From Microbacterium allomyrinae (GTDB lineage Bacteria; Actinomycetota; Actinomycetes; Actinomycetales; Microbacteriaceae), in NCBI RefSeq assembly GCF_020682705.1, contig NZ_JAGTTN010000001.1, positions 558,001-622,000 of the forward strand: a stretch of 64,000 nt of DNA, in the 5' to 3' direction. Below are positions 63,594-64,000 of this stretch, piece after piece (position 1 is the first letter of the stretch; every line of letters begins with the position of its first letter). The position numbers and the translations under genes were made by a program. A model generated the notes under the pieces. The model ran no database searches, was not told where the DNA came from, and saw only the letters and a program-made list of their open reading frames with translations.

Positions 63594-64000
63594 TCAGCCG
63601 CCGATCGCGTTCATTCCGCGCGCGGGCTGAAGGAACGACGGGTCGTTGATCGCGTGACCGGGCAGCTTGCCGCGCACGCAGGACCGCAGCATCCGGTCGA
63701 TGTCGCCGTCGACCGCTTCGATGACCGAGGGCGTCTGTCGAAGGATGGGCAGGAGGTCGTACTCGGTCGTCGAGAAGAGGCAGTTGCGCAGCTGTCCGTC
63801 GGCGGTGAGGCGCAGCCGGTCGCAGTCTCCGCAGAACGGGGCGGTGACCGAGGCGATCACGCCCACCGTGTGCGGGCCGCCATCGAGCACCCATCGGGCG
63901 GCGGGGGCACCGCCGCGGCCGGGCACGGGGGTGAGGGTCCATCGCCGGGCGAGAACCTCGAGGATCTCGTCCTGCGTCACCATGCGCGACCGGTCCCAGG
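63594..64000 (-). CDS. moaA: GTP 3',8-cyclase MoaA, C-terminal part (5' end beyond window)
   Basis: The last ~135 residues of MoaA. FCGDCDRLRLTADGQLRNCL carries the second Fe-S cluster ligands as C-x2-C-x13-C, and the protein ends MNAIGG, the conserved C-terminal Gly-Gly needed for activity. The gene continues past the right edge. MoaA makes the first pterin intermediate of the molybdenum cofactor. Confidence 0.93.
   Translation of the reverse strand, partial: WDRSRMVTQDEILEVLARRWTLTPVPGRGGAPAARWVLDGGPHTVGVIASVTAPFCGDCDRLRLTADGQLRNCLFSTTEYDLLPILRQTPSVIEAVDGDIDRMLRSCVRGKLPGHAINDPSFLQPARGMNAIGG

Overview
This 64 kb window is a chromosomal segment of a high-GC actinobacterium. Composition (about 70% GC), codon use and gene content (DUF222-HNH endonuclease, DUF3054, actinobacterial YidC paralogue, MmyB-like XRE regulators) point to the family Microbacteriaceae, most likely Microbacterium or a close relative. 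I see no rRNA, tRNA, CRISPR, insertion sequence or prophage; the region looks like ordinary chromosome with many small divergently arranged regulator/enzyme pairs.

Layout. 0-7.5 kb: a tightly coupled seven-gene minus-strand operon (zinc dehydrogenase, PTPS/QueD-like T-fold protein, glycosyltransferase, SAM methyltransferase, flippase-like membrane protein, RibD-type reductase, membrane sulfatase-like hydrolase cut by the window edge). It faces a CDP-alcohol phosphatidyltransferase and a small membrane protein on the plus strand. Together they look like a pathway that builds, methylates, glycosylates and exports a pteridine-like or lipid-linked compound of unknown structure, and this is the best candidate for an undescribed system here. 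7.5-9.4 kb: MmyB-type regulator and aldo/keto reductase. 9.4-13.4 kb: guanine deaminase between two paralogous MFS transporters. 13.5-28.8 kb: CPBP protease, TetR/MBL pair, LuxR/FAD-oxidase pair, DUF151 protein, YidC paralogue, oxidoreductases, SPW/TetR operon, Na+/H+ antiporter, GNAT, VOC, YcaQ-type glycosylase, HxlR/NmrA pair.

28.8-33.5 kb holds four unrelated tandem-repeat arrays (units of 21, about 18, 6 and 27 bp), all between genes and two of them containing the stop codon of the preceding gene. 33.5-46.5 kb: DUF503 protein, DUF222-HNH protein, a second MmyB regulator/SDR pair, a set of van-accessory homologues (VanY, VanR/VanS-like two-component system, VanZ) without ligase genes, MFS transporters, an XRE-cupin regulator next to a fused flavoprotein-methyltransferase, and msrB-msrA. 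46.5-57.5 kb: DUF1345, AarF/UbiB, PadR, MarR/SDR, a cold-shock protein with a long in-frame upstream reading frame, DUF3054-TrhO, SulP transporter, NYN nuclease, amidase. 57.6-64 kb: a surface-protein pair (DUF916-type WxL-interacting protein and a beta-helix protein with a WxL-like C-terminus) with a cysteine-rich regulator, then fdhD and the 3' part of moaA (molybdenum cofactor).

Functional calls rest on recognised motifs and domain architecture read by eye; no database search was run.
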